64,000 bases of DNA from Pandoraea aquatica (GTDB taxonomy: Bacteria > Pseudomonadota > Gammaproteobacteria > Burkholderiales > Burkholderiaceae): assembly GCF_902459565.1 (NCBI RefSeq), contig NZ_CABPSN010000005.1:186001-250000 (forward strand), written 5' to 3'. The notes under the pieces were generated by a model, which had not been told where the DNA came from, ran no database searches, and worked only from the letters and a program-made list of their open reading frames with translations. The position numbers and the translations under genes were made by a program. Of this stretch, positions 36,289 to 46,400 are shown one piece after another; positions within the stretch are counted from its first letter, which is position 1; each line of letters begins with the position of its first letter.

Positions 36289-37023
36289 ATGGGTACTCCC
36301 CGCCATATTCCCACACCGACCGAGGCCGCCACGCTCGCCCGTAGCTGGGTCAGCCACTTCTCCAAACCCACCGTCATCGGCATGACGCTCGCGTTCGTCG
36401 CCGGTTATATCGACGTGGTCGGCTTCATCGCACTGTTCGGCCTCTTCACCGCGCACGTGACCGGCAACTTTGTGATGATCGGCGTGCAACTGGTCGCGAG
36501 CACCCACGTCGGCGTGCTCGCCAAGTTGCTCGCGCTGCCCGTGTTCGTCATTTTCGTCGCGATGGTCAAGCTCATCGTGCAAGGTTTTGCGAACACCAAC
36601 CGTCGTCCGCTCCGGTTGTTGCTGATTTTGCAGACGTTGCTGCTGCTGGGCTTCATGATCATCGGCATGGCCGCGCAACCCATCCTCTCGGCAGACGCGC
36701 CGCTCGCCATTCTCTCCGGCATGTTCGGCGTGGCCGCGCTGGCGATCCAGAACGCCATCGGACGACTGGTGCTCGCCGACCTCGCCCCGACCACCATCAT
36801 GACCGGCAACACCACGCAGATCGTGATCGACATGGTGGAACTCGCCAGCGGCAACTGCGGCGACGACAAGGCGGCACGAACGCGTCTGCGCAAGATGCTG
36901 CCGGCGCTGGGTGCATTCGCCGTCGGTGCCATCCTCGGCGGCTTCGCGTATCACGGCGCGGGCTTCTGGAGCGTGCTGCTGCCGGTCGTGCTGCTCGCCG
37001 CGCTCGCCACCGCCAACGAGTGA
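36289..37023 (+). CDS. DUF1275 (YoaK) family membrane protein
   Basis: The 244-residue protein has about six helices and the DUF1275 signature TLAFVAGYIDVVGFIALFGL, then FTAHVTGNFVMIG, plus TTIMTGNTTQIVIDMVELA in the second half. The family is widespread and of unknown function, with transport assumed. CAGGAG precedes the ATG. Confidence 0.9.
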   Translation: MGTPRHIPTPTEAATLARSWVSHFSKPTVIGMTLAFVAGYIDVVGFIALFGLFTAHVTGNFVMIGVQLVASTHVGVLAKLLALPVFVIFVAMVKLIVQGFANTNRRPLRLLLILQTLLLLGFMIIGMAAQPILSADAPLAILSGMFGVAALAIQNAIGRLVLADLAPTTIMTGNTTQIVIDMVELASGNCGDDKAARTRLRKMLPALGAFAVGAILGGFAYHGAGFWSVLLPVVLLAALATANE

Positions 37024-37110
37024 GCCGCCGCCGTCCCCGACGAACAATCCTGCAGAACGCGCGATAATGACGGCCTTTTTGCAGGTTTTGCAGGATTAGG
37101 GGATATCGGA

Positions 37111-37872
37111 ATGAAGCTGGATTCGCAGTGGGTGCTGGTCACGGGTGGGGCGCGCGGACTGGGCGCGGCCATTACGCGCGCGGTGGCGCGTGAAGGCGCA
37201 GGCGTCGTCATCAACTATCTGCGCAGCGACGTCGCCGCACGCGAACTGGCCGAATCGCTCGGCGATCGCGCCATCGCCTTGCAGGCCGACGTCACCGACG
37301 AGAAGGCCGTTGCGCGCCTCTTCGCCGAGGCCCGCGAGCGCATCGGCAGCCCGATCGTCTCCGTCGTCAACAACGCGCTGGCCGACTTCCGCTTCGATGG
37401 CGACGCACGCCCCAAGCTGGAAGACATCTCCTGGTCGCGCTTCTCGCAGCAGCTCGAAGGGGCGGTCAAAGGCGCACTCAACACGATGCAGGCTGCCCTG
37501 CCGGGCATGCGCGAAGCCGGCTTCGGACGCATCGTGAACGTGGGCACTAACTTGTTCCAGAATCCGGTCGTGCCGTATCACGATTACACGACGGCCAAGG
37601 CCGCGCTGCTCTCGCTCACGCGCACGGCGTCCAACGATCTCGGCCCCGACGGCATCACCGTCAACATGGTCTCGGGCGGTCTGCTGCGCGTGACCGACGC
37701 CAGTGCCGCCACGCCGGAAGCCGTGTTCGATCTGATCGCGAGCCTCACGCCGTTGCGCCGGGTCACGACGCCCGAAGAGTTCGCCGACGCCGTGCTGTAC
37801 TTCCTCTCGCCGTGGGCGCGTGCCGTCACGGGGCAGAACCTCATCGTCGACGGCGGGCTGGTGAAGGGCTGA
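37111..37872 (+). CDS. FabG-like short-chain dehydrogenase/reductase
   Basis: The 253-residue SDR has TGGARGLG at about 11-18 for NAD(P) binding, NNAL at about 89-92 (NNAG variant), and the YxxxK site as YTTAK. The catalytic Ser position (usually in a Ser-Ser/Ser-x motif near NVG) reads VNVGTNLF, where Thr replaces Ser, an unusual change. The C-terminus ITVNMVSGGLLRVTD and GQNLIVDGG are family-typical. It is monocistronic. Confidence 0.87.
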   Translation: MKLDSQWVLVTGGARGLGAAITRAVAREGAGVVINYLRSDVAARELAESLGDRAIALQADVTDEKAVARLFAEARERIGSPIVSVVNNALADFRFDGDARPKLEDISWSRFSQQLEGAVKGALNTMQAALPGMREAGFGRIVNVGTNLFQNPVVPYHDYTTAKAALLSLTRTASNDLGPDGITVNMVSGGLLRVTDASAATPEAVFDLIASLTPLRRVTTPEEFADAVLYFLSPWARAVTGQNLIVDGGLVKG

Positions 37873-38019
37873 GCCCGCGACGCCCTGTCCGTCATACGCA
37901 AGACGGGGAACGCGTCCGTGCTGTCGCCGGACGCGGTAAAATTGCCGTCTTTGTGAGCGCGCGCTCACACCCGTCGCATCCAGCCCACCCACCCCACTTT
38001 CAAGCCCCGAATTCAGACA

Positions 38020-38535
38020 GTGACCGCAACTCCCACCACACCCGCAGACATCCCGACTGACGACACCAGCACTACGGATACCATCCACGAAGACCGCCTG
38101 TGGCGCGACGACGGGTGGACGGCGAAGGTCGTCAAGAATGAAGAGGACGATGGCTGGGCGGTGGCGATGTTCAAGGACGGCGAGTCGGAACCCGCCCTCG
38201 TCGGGCCTTGGACGATGGGGCGCGACAAGAAGAATCCGAAGCCGTTGGACGTCGGCGCGTTCCATACGCTGGTGAAGACGGCGAGCGAGGTGCTGCGGCG
38301 TCACGAACAGCAACTGCGCGCGCAGTTGCACAAGCGCATCAGCGTAGACGGGCCGGACGGCGAAATCGACGTGACGCTCGATATCGTGCCCGACGACTAC
38401 GATCCCTACGCCATGCTCAGCGCCATTGACCGCTTCGGCGAAACGATTGCGACGGTCAAAGTGCCGCCGTCGTTCAAGCTCTCGCGCAACAGTGCGCGTG
38501 CGTGGGTCGAGAACGACTTTCAACGCCCCCAGTAA
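38020..38535 (+). CDS. Conserved hypothetical protein
   Basis: I do not recognise a characterised family. The 171-residue protein begins at a GTG and has a Thr/Pro/Asp-rich N-terminus of about 22 residues. A compact domain follows with RLWRDDGWTAKVVKNEEDDG, WAVAMFKDGESEPALVGPW and DVTLDIVPDDYDPYAMLSAI. It is acidic and soluble, with no signal peptide. Codon use resembles the neighbours, so it is likely a native gene. Confidence 0.65.
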   Translation: MTATPTTPADIPTDDTSTTDTIHEDRLWRDDGWTAKVVKNEEDDGWAVAMFKDGESEPALVGPWTMGRDKKNPKPLDVGAFHTLVKTASEVLRRHEQQLRAQLHKRISVDGPDGEIDVTLDIVPDDYDPYAMLSAIDRFGETIATVKVPPSFKLSRNSARAWVENDFQRPQ

Positions 38536-38791
38536 GCGCCCGCTATCGTCGACTCACCGCGACCGACATCGACTGACGATCTGACGTCAGTCGACGCCCC
38601 CCTTCCCTTCATCCCCCATCCCATCACTACGGATACCGGGATAACTGCCCGTCTGGTTAGCGTGTCTGCTGACGCCTAAGATGGATTTCGCCGACATCCC
38701 GCCTGCACCGCGCTATCCGCCACAAGATGCGAGCGGGCGCTCACACAGTGCAGCGGCGGCGTTCCCATCGAATCCGGCGTCAGGAGACCCC

Positions 38792-39109
38792 ATGAAACGC
38801 TTTCATATCGCGCTCGCCGTGCGCGATCTCGACGAATCCATCACCGATTATTCAGCACGTCTCGGCCAACCCCCGGCGGCCGTCGTGCCGGGCGCGTACG
38901 CCATGTGGCGCACCGACCTGCTGAACTTCTCGATCAATCAATCGCCGTCGCGCGCCGGGGAGCTGCGCCACGTGGGATTCGAAGACGACGATGCGCCCGA
39001 GTATTCGAGCAGCACCGATTGCAACGGCCTGCTGTGGGAAGCCTTCTCCGCCGCCGAACAGGACCGTCGCATAGTGAGTACTTACGGGGTAGCGGTACGG
39101 AACACCTGA
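38792..39109 (+). CDS. VOC (glyoxalase-like) domain protein
   Basis: The 105-residue protein begins MKRFHIALAVRDLDESITDY, a typical VOC beta-alpha-beta start, with DLLNFSINQSP and RHVGFEDDDAPEY in the middle. It resembles the first half of CadI/ArsI-like dioxygenase proteins but is too short to judge. AGGAGA lies upstream of the ATG. Confidence 0.75.
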   Translation: MKRFHIALAVRDLDESITDYSARLGQPPAAVVPGAYAMWRTDLLNFSINQSPSRAGELRHVGFEDDDAPEYSSSTDCNGLLWEAFSAAEQDRRIVSTYGVAVRNT

Positions 39110-39199
39110 GCACCCTGCCCCTCGCCCCCTTCCGCTTGGGAACGGGAATCGGCGGGGGGGGGTGCGACCTGCGATGCGCGCCCGGGCCAAGTGAACCTC

Positions 39200-39397
39200 G
39201 AACTATTCCTGAACTATTCACGAACTATTCATTGGTCAGTTCGTACCGATGAATCACATGGGCTATCAGTCGCCGCGAATTGAGGATGCACCGCCCGCCA
39301 AGGCAAGTGCCGCTTACTCAGCAATCGATTCAGAGCGACCGATCAATCAGCTAGCGCTCCCCTCTCACGGACCAGCCCGAACTCACCCGAACTATTC
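39200..39397. repeat. GAACTATTC direct repeats in an intergenic region
   Basis: GAACTATTC occurs at 39200, 39211 and 39222, an exact 11-nt period, and once more at 39389. The surrounding 39110-39518 gap (409 nt) has no gene I can support. The helical-turn spacing suggests a protein-binding array. Confidence 0.65.
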
Positions 39398-39459
39398 ACG
39401 AGCTTATGATTTTCGGGCCGTATCCCCTACAAATGCGAGGCAGTACAAACTGAATGCCG

Positions 39460-39492
39460 AAGGTCCAGTCAGCGACATGCTGACTGGACCTT
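39460..39492. terminator. Strong terminator downstream of the EamA gene
   Basis: AAGGTCCAGTCAGC (39460-39473) and GCTGACTGGACCTT (39479-39492) are perfect 14-bp arms around GACAT, and TTTT lies at the 3' side. It ends the minus-strand EamA gene and any plus-strand transcript. Confidence 0.8.
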
Positions 39493-39518
39493 TTGCTGGA
39501 CGTATGCCCCCCAGGAAA

Positions 39519-40436
39519 TTACGCCGGGACTTCGTCCGAATCTTCCACGCCACCAAAGCCGGGCAGCGGACGTTGCCAGCGCTGCGCAATGAACACGCCG
39601 ACGAGCGCCACACCGCCACCGATCACGTGGAATGTGTGCAGTTGCTCACCCAGCAGCACGACAGCAATCGCCGCCGTCATGACCGGCAGCACGTTGATGA
39701 ACATGCTGCAACGGTTCGGCCCGAGATGCCGGATGCCCTGAATCCACAGGATCGGCAACACAATCGAAGCGCCCAATCCCGCGTACAGCACCAACGGCAC
39801 CGTCGCCGCATTCAACTGCGCCTGACCGGCCGGCACCATCGCGAGCATCGGAATCATCGTGATCAGCGCCGCCCACGCCTGCACGTAGGTCGACTGCGCA
39901 GGCGGCACCGCCACGTGCCAGCGTCGCAGCAGCACGCTGTACAACCCGTACGATGCCGAGGCGATCAGCATCAGGATGTCCCCCAGATGCATGCCGCCGT
40001 CGAGCAACTGCGACGGATGCCCCTGCCCGATCAGATACACCAGCCCTGCGAGCGACAGCAGGCCACCCACGAGCATGCCGAGGGTCGGCGGCTCACGCAG
40101 CAGCACCACGCTCCACAGCAGGGTCAGCAGCGGGGCCAGCGCCGTCACGATCGCCATATTGGTCGCCGTGGTGCTGTGCGCCGCGAGATACGACAGGCTC
40201 TGATAGAACGACATGCTCAGAAAGCCGAGGAAACCAAGCTTGGCGAGTTGCGGACGGATGTGATGCCAGTTGCGCAGTAGCGGACGAATGACGAAGGGCG
40301 TCATGACGGCGAGCGCCAGCACCAGACGATAGAACGTGATGGCCGACGGCGCGATGGTCGTGGCCGAGAGCTTCGAAACGATGACATTGCCGGCCCACAA
40401 CAACATGGCGCCGAGCGGATACAGAAAGTACCCCAT
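39519..40436 (-). CDS. EamA-family (DMT) transporter
   Basis: The 305-residue protein has ten helices in two EamA repeats, with WAGNVIVSKLSATTIAPSAI and FYRLVLALAVMTPF in the first and VLPILWIQGIRHLGPNRCSM in the second. I chose the ATG at 40436 because GGGAA precedes it and the first helix starts immediately; ATG 40472 is possible. It is divergent from an AraC-type regulator that probably controls it. Confidence 0.88.
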   Translation of the reverse strand: MGYFLYPLGAMLLWAGNVIVSKLSATTIAPSAITFYRLVLALAVMTPFVIRPLLRNWHHIRPQLAKLGFLGFLSMSFYQSLSYLAAHSTTATNMAIVTALAPLLTLLWSVVLLREPPTLGMLVGGLLSLAGLVYLIGQGHPSQLLDGGMHLGDILMLIASASYGLYSVLLRRWHVAVPPAQSTYVQAWAALITMIPMLAMVPAGQAQLNAATVPLVLYAGLGASIVLPILWIQGIRHLGPNRCSMFINVLPVMTAAIAVVLLGEQLHTFHVIGGGVALVGVFIAQRWQRPLPGFGGVEDSDEVPA

Positions 40437-40539
40437 GACGATTTCCCACAGGTTTGACAAAGGAAGCGCCATCGTCGGGGATGTCACACCGGACCGTCTC
40501 ACGCTAAAATTCCAAAACCTGTCTCAAAAAGGACATCCC

Positions 40540-41346
40540 GTGGCGACCGAAAAGCGCGAAAAGGCTGTGCGTCGTGTCATCGATCCGCGCCTGACCGATC
40601 ACCTGCGATTCGAGAGCACCCCCATGCCGATGGCGGCGATGGCGGTCGACTACGCGCACAACGAGTTCATCGCCTCGCATTCGCATCGGCGCGCGCAACT
40701 GCTCTTCTCGATCGAGGGCGTGATGATCATCGCGTCGTCGTCGGGTCGCTGGGTGGTCCCACCGACACGCGGCGTCTGGCTCGCGGCCGGACTGGAACAT
40801 ACGGTGCGCATGAGCGGCAACGTCAAGATGCGCACCGTGTTTGTCGAACCGGGCAGCGAACCGTTGCCCGACACCAGTTGCGTCGTCGAGATCACACCGC
40901 TGATGCGCGAGCTGATTCTGGCCGCCATCCACGTGCCGCCGGACTACGCGCCCGACTCGCGGGACGCGCGTCTCATGCGTTTGCTGCTCGACGAACTGAT
41001 CGCTCTGCCCGTCCTGCCGCTCTACCTGCCATGGCCGCGAGACGCTCGTCTGGCACGCGTTTGCGATCGTCTGATGCAAAGCCCTTGCGACGACGCGATC
41101 ATCGACCATTGGGCTAGCGAAGCGGGCCTCTCACCGAAGACGTTTCAGCGACGCTTCTCCACGGAGACGGGCCTGACGTTCGGCCGCTGGCGTCAGCAAG
41201 CGCGCCTGCTTCAAGCGCTGGAAGCGTTGGCGCGCGGCGAAAAAATCGTGAATGTGGCGCTCGATCATGGCTATGCCAGCCAGAGCGCATTCGCGGCGAT
41301 GTTCAAACGGCACTTCGGCGTACCGCCGTCGGCGTTTTATCGATAA
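40540..41346 (+). CDS. AraC-family transcriptional regulator
   Basis: The GTG at 40540, 6 nt after AAGGA, gives 268 residues. An N-terminal cupin-like sensor domain (HNEFIASHSHRRAQLLFSIE, GRWVVPPTRGVWLAAG) precedes two helix-turn-helices (WASEAGLSPKTFQRRFSTET and VALDHGYASQSAFAAMFKRH, then FGVPPSAF). This is the YdeC/NimR-like AraC subgroup that often controls a neighbouring exporter, here the divergent EamA gene. Confidence 0.9.
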   Translation: MATEKREKAVRRVIDPRLTDHLRFESTPMPMAAMAVDYAHNEFIASHSHRRAQLLFSIEGVMIIASSSGRWVVPPTRGVWLAAGLEHTVRMSGNVKMRTVFVEPGSEPLPDTSCVVEITPLMRELILAAIHVPPDYAPDSRDARLMRLLLDELIALPVLPLYLPWPRDARLARVCDRLMQSPCDDAIIDHWASEAGLSPKTFQRRFSTETGLTFGRWRQQARLLQALEALARGEKIVNVALDHGYASQSAFAAMFKRHFGVPPSAFYR

Positions 41347-41426
41347 TGACGCGTACGGCGCGCGTCGATGCGATGGCACAAGTTCATCACGTCACCGCCC
41401 GCACAAGAATTCACGGAGATCACACC

Positions 41427-41723
41427 ATGCACTACCTGCTCACTTACGAACTCGTCGACGATTACCTCGACCGTCGCGGTCAGTACCGCGACGCGCATCT
41501 GGCGCTCGCCTGGGCGGCGTCGGATCGCGGCGAACTGCTGCTTGCGGGCGCGCTGGAGTCGCCCGTCGACACGGCAGCCCTGCTCTTCGAAGGTGACTCG
41601 CCCGCGGCGGCAGAAGCCTTCGCGAAGGCCGACCCGTATGTGGTGAATGGTCTGGTGAAAACGTGGCGCGTACGACCGTGGACGACAGTCGTCGGGAAGA
41701 CGGCAAGCACGCCGGTGCGCTGA
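41427..41723 (+). CDS. YciI-family protein
   Basis: The 98-residue protein has the YCII fold signature: MHYLLTYELVDDYLDRRGQY, HLALAWAASDRGELLLAGAL and FAKADPYVVNGLVKTWRVRP. His and Asp residues match the putative active site of the family (related to chlorohydrolases and muconolactone isomerase-like folds). The physiological role is unknown. CACGGAGA precedes the ATG. Confidence 0.88.
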   Translation: MHYLLTYELVDDYLDRRGQYRDAHLALAWAASDRGELLLAGALESPVDTAALLFEGDSPAAAEAFAKADPYVVNGLVKTWRVRPWTTVVGKTASTPVR

Positions 41724-41761
41724 AAGATGGCCGGGCACATGAACCGGCAGCACAAAAAACA

Positions 41762-41793
41762 AAACGCGCTTGGCCGTGAAGCCAAGCGCGTTT
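41762..41793 (+). terminator. Terminator after the yciI-like gene
   Basis: AAACGCGCTTGGC and GCCAAGCGCGTTT are perfect 13-bp arms around CGTGAA, with A-runs upstream and TTTG after. It may also stop the convergent tRNA transcript. Confidence 0.85.
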
Positions 41794-41852
41794 GTCGACA
41801 ACCGATTGCACGTCGTGTTTCTGGAGCTTTCCGAGAATCACGCCGCTAAATC

Positions 41853-41928
41853 TGGCGTCCCCTAGGGGATTCGAACCCCTGTACTCACCGTGAAAGGGTG
41901 ATGTCCTAGGCCTCTAGACGAAGGGGAC
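41853..41928 (-). tRNA. tRNA-Glu (anticodon TTC)
   Basis: On the minus strand the 76-nt sequence runs from GTCCCCTTCGTCTAGAGGCC to an encoded CCA. Acceptor stem, T-loop GTTCGAATC and an anticodon loop with TTC are all present. Confidence 0.97.
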
Positions 41929-41944
41929 CTAAAGTCTTCCGTTT

Positions 41945-42020
<76 letters not shown>

Positions 42021-42147
42021 GTACGGCGAAGAAGTGAGACTATAGCGTGCTTTACCGACCTTGGGAAGCCCCCGCATCAAAATATTTTGACGGCGCCGGA
42101 TGTCACCGCGATGACTCGGCCACCGCCGCCCCTCGCAATCCCCCGCC

Positions 42148-43341
42148 TTACTGGCTTAGCCCTCGGGCTTCGATCGGCCAGAGGCCTTCGACCCGCCCGT
42201 GCCGCACCGCCACGTAGCGGTCGTACAGGTTGACCGTCGGATCGCAGTGTCCCGGCACCAGCAGAATCGGCTCACCCAGCCACGGCGCGCTGTCTTCGTC
42301 CGCCGAGGCGAGTTCCAGCACGCCATGCTCGTCCGAGGCGGTCCGGTAATGCGGCTTGCTCGCCTGTTGCGACGACCAGAAGCGCGGCAAGCCCGAATCG
42401 GTCGCCACGCTCTTGAGCCCCGCATCGCACACGATGATGCCATTGCGCGCCGTGCTCATGACCGTCGACGCGAGAAACAGGCCATGCCGGAAGCGCCAGT
42501 CGTCGCGCCATTCGAGCGAGCCGTAATGGCCGTCGAGAAACACATACGACCCCGGCTGAATTTCGGTGTACACGCCGCTTTCGATGTCGAACTCGGCCGT
42601 GCCTGTGCCACCGCCCGTCACGACCGGACACGCGATGCCGCGCGCTTCGAGAAAGCGCACGTAAGCCGACGCGCGGTCCGCGGCGAGACGTGCGGTATCG
42701 CGCCGCTTTTCCCAGCCGTCCACGTGCTGCGCGCTGCCGTGATAAGCCTGCAATCCGCCGAAACGCAGCCCCTCGTAGTGATCGATGGCGTCGACCAGTT
42801 GCCCGACGGCATCCGTCGAATCCACGCCGCAACGTCCCTGCCCCACATCCACTTCGGGCAGCACGGCGATGCGCACGCCAGCGCGCTGCGCGGCCTTGCC
42901 GAGCGGTGCCACCTGCCGCACGTCGTCGACGCACACCGACAGCGTGACGTGCGCCGCCATCGCCACGGCCAGCGCTACACGCGCTTCGCCCACGAATTCG
43001 TTACTGATATGGATGTTGCCGATGCCCGCGTTGACGAACGGGATGGCCTCGGTGACTTTCTGACAGCAAATGCCGACCGCACCGGCCGCCATTTGCGCAC
43101 GCGCGATAGCGACAGACTTGTGCGCTTTGGCATGAGGACGCACGGCGACGCCGCGCGCGGCCGCTGCGCTCGCCATGCGTTCGACGTTCGCATCGAACGC
43201 GTCGAGATCGAGCAGCAGCGAAGGTGTGGCCACCTGCGCGAGCGTGTCGCCTACACGTGCCACGGGCGGCACGGCAATGTTACCGGGTGCCAAGTTTGCA
43301 GCACCTGCCGACGTCGAAACCGTATTGACTGAATCTGGCAT
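42148..43341 (-). CDS. D-threonine/3-hydroxyaspartate aldolase-type PLP enzyme
   Basis: The 397-residue enzyme belongs to the DSD1/D-threonine aldolase family (alanine racemase N-terminal fold plus C-terminal metal domain). The PLP Lys lies in VRPHAKAHKS; PEVDVGQGRCGV, VTGGGTGTAEFD and the metal-binding PGHCDPTVNLYD are also family blocks. Relatives cleave D-threonine or 3-hydroxyaspartate to glycine plus an aldehyde or glyoxylate. The neighbouring glyoxylate-type aminotransferase favours a glyoxylate-linked reaction. ATG 43341 is preferred; the open frame beyond it runs through a hexamer repeat into the next gene. Confidence 0.85.
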   Translation of the reverse strand: MPDSVNTVSTSAGAANLAPGNIAVPPVARVGDTLAQVATPSLLLDLDAFDANVERMASAAAARGVAVRPHAKAHKSVAIARAQMAAGAVGICCQKVTEAIPFVNAGIGNIHISNEFVGEARVALAVAMAAHVTLSVCVDDVRQVAPLGKAAQRAGVRIAVLPEVDVGQGRCGVDSTDAVGQLVDAIDHYEGLRFGGLQAYHGSAQHVDGWEKRRDTARLAADRASAYVRFLEARGIACPVVTGGGTGTAEFDIESGVYTEIQPGSYVFLDGHYGSLEWRDDWRFRHGLFLASTVMSTARNGIIVCDAGLKSVATDSGLPRFWSSQQASKPHYRTASDEHGVLELASADEDSAPWLGEPILLVPGHCDPTVNLYDRYVAVRHGRVEGLWPIEARGLSQ

Positions 43342-43389
43342 CACAATCCTCAATCCTTTGATGGGCGTTCGCAGAAAATGGCGGCATTC

Positions 43390-43419
43390 GGTCGAGGTCG
43401 AGGTCAAGGTCAAGGTCGA
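43390..43419. repeat. Five tandem hexamers GGTC[G/A]A
   Basis: GGTCGA, GGTCGA, GGTCAA, GGTCAA and GGTCGA follow each other directly in the 116-nt gap between the ydiJ-like stop and the aldolase start. It is a simple-sequence tract, perhaps variable in length between strains. Confidence 0.7.
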
Positions 43420-43457
43420 GGCCACGCCAACACGCACGCCGTCGCACTGGCCGTCGC

Positions 43458-46400
43458 TTAAGTCACTCCGCCCGGCAACGCCTGCGCCAGCACGCGCGCG
43501 ACGTGCAACGCCTCCGTCTGCGCCCCATCGTGAATCTGATGGCGGCAACTGGTGCCGTCAGCCACCACGATGGCGTTTTCGCTGCGTTGGCGAATCGCCG
43601 GCAACAGCGTCAACTCAGACATGGCGCGCGACGTGTCGTAATGCTCCGCCTCGTAGCCGAAACTGCCCGCCATGCCGCAGCACGACGATTCGATCGATGA
43701 TACCTTCAGCCCCGGCACCCAACCAAGGACCGTTGTGACGGGCGAATAAGCGTCGAACGCCTTCTGATGGCAGTGCCCATGCACCAGCGCCTCGTCCACG
43801 CCACCTCCCACGCCGTCCGGCAACGCCTGCCAGGCCACATTCAGTCGACCGGCCGCCTTCTCGCGAACCAGAAATTCCTCAAACAAAAACGCGTTGTCCG
43901 CCAACTTGCGGGCCGCATCGCCGAAGCCGTAGCCGAGCACCTCGTCGCGCAGCGAGAGCAGGCACGATGGCTCCAGCCCCACAATCGGCACACCATGCTC
44001 GACGAACGGCATTACCGCGTCGAGCAGACGTCGCGCTTCTGCTTTCGCTTCGTCCACCAGACCGGCCGCGAGGAACGTCCGGCCGCAGCACAGCGGCCGC
44101 TCACCGGCGCGCTGATTCACATGGACGGTATAGCCGGCCGCTTCGAGCACCTGCTTCGCCGCGCGGGCGTTTTCCGGCTCCATGTAGTTGTTGAACGTGT
44201 CGACGAAGAGCAGCACCTGACGCGAATTCGCCGCGTCGACGGGGCGGCCCAGCGGCGTCTGACGCGCCAGGAACGAGCCGGTGAGCGCGGGCACCGAGCG
44301 TTCCAGCGCGAGCCCGAGCCAGCGCTTCGCCGTGTTGCTGCCCGGCAGACGCTGCGCCGCATCCAGCAGGCCGCCCACCCGACTGGCCCACGGCGCATAG
44401 CGCGGCAGGTACGCGATCAGCTTGTCGCGCAACGACACGCCGTGGCGCTTCGCGCGCGCATGACGCGCCTCGATCTTGAAGCGCGCCATATCGATGCCCG
44501 TCGGACAATCGCGCTTGCAGCCCTTACACGACACGCACAGATCGAGCGCCGCCTTCACCTCGTCGCTCGCCAGCCCTTCGTCGCCGAGTTGCCCGGAGAC
44601 GGCCAGACGCAACGTATTCGCCCGTCCGCGCGTGACATGCTGCTCGTCGCGCGTGACGCGATAGCTCGGACACATCGTGCCCGCATCGAACTTGCGACAG
44701 TGGCCGTTGTTGTTGCACATCTCGACGGCAGACGCGAGGCCGTGCGTGGCGTCCGTCCCCGTGTCCGGTGCGCTCTGCTCGCCAGTCAGCGCATCGCGCT
44801 TGACGTTCCAGGCCGTCCAGTCGAGCGCAGGCGTGACCGGCTTTGCCGCATAGCCGGGTGCGAAACGGAACAGCTCGCGCGTGTCCATCTTCGGCGGACG
44901 CACCATCTTGTCCGGATTGAAGCGATTCTCCGGATCGAACAGATCCTTGATCTCGCCGAACGCCGCATTGATCCGCGGCCCGTACTGCCAGGCCACCCAT
45001 TCGCCACGACACAACCCGTCGCCGTGCTCGCCCGAATAAGCGCCCTTGTATTCGCGCACGAGCGCCGCCGCTTCCTCGGCGATCTCACGCATCTTCACCG
45101 CACCGTCGCGGCGCATGTCCAGAATCGGACGCACGTGCAGCGTGCCCACACTTGCATGGGCGTACCACGTACCTTCCGTCCCATTGCGATGGAACACTTC
45201 GGTCAGCCGCCGCGTGTACTCCGCCAGATGTTCCAGCGGCACCGCGCAATCTTCGATGAACGACACGGGCTTACCGTCGCCCTTCATGCTCATCATGATG
45301 TTCAGGCCCGCTTTGCGCACTTCCCAGAGCGCCTTTTGCGGCCCCGCGTCCGGCATCTTCACCACGCTGTCGGGCAAGCCGAGATCGCCCATCAGCGTGG
45401 CGAGATCGTCGAGCTTCGCGCGCAGTGCGGCAGGATCGTCACCCGCGAACTCGACCAGCAGAATCGCCTGCGGATCGCCCGAGAGTGCCTTCTCGATGAC
45501 GGGACGAAACGCGGCGTTGTCCATCGCCAGATCGATCATCGTGCGATCGACCAGTTCCACCGCCACCGGCCCCAGCTTCACGATGTGCTGCGTGAGGTCC
45601 ATCGCCTGATAGAACGTGGGGAAGTTCACCACGCCGAGTGTCTTGTGCGCGGGCAGCGGTGCAAGCTTGAGCGTGATCTGACGGCTGTACGCCAGCGTGC
45701 CCTCCGAGCCCACCAGCAGATGCGAGAGATTCGCTACGCCGTCGTCCGTGTACGCGCGCGGGTTCAGGCAATCGAACAGATCGAGGTTGTAGCCCGCCAC
45801 ACGACGCAGCACACGCGGCACGCGCTCACGCAGCTCCGCCTGCTCGCGCACTGCGATGTCGTGAACGCTTGCGAGGATCGCCTTCGTGCGTGCGTCCGTG
45901 GGTGGCGTATGCAGCGAGCCGAAGTGCAGTTGCGCGCCATCGGCCAGTACGGCATCGATGGACAGCACGTTGTGCACCATGTTGCCGTACTCAATGGAGC
46001 GCGAACCGCACGAGTTGTTGCCCGTCATGCCGCCGATGGTGCATTGCGCGGCAGTGGAAACGTCCACCGGAAACCACAGCCCGTGCGGCTTGAGCCATGC
46101 GTTCAGATGATCGAGCACGATACCCGGCTCGACGGTCACCGTGCGCGCCTCGGCGTCGAAATCGATCACACGGTTCAGCCACTTGCTGTTATCGATGACG
46201 AGCGCTTCACCGATGGTCTGCCCGCACTGGCTCGTGCCCGCCCCTCGTGCGAGCACCGGCACTTTCTGGTCGCGCGCGATATCGAGCGCGCGAATCAGGT
46301 CTTCCTGATCGCGTGGCACCACGACGCCGATAGGGAATATCTGATAGATCGACGCGTCCGTCGCATAACGGCCGCGACTGGCGCGATCAAACAGCACATC

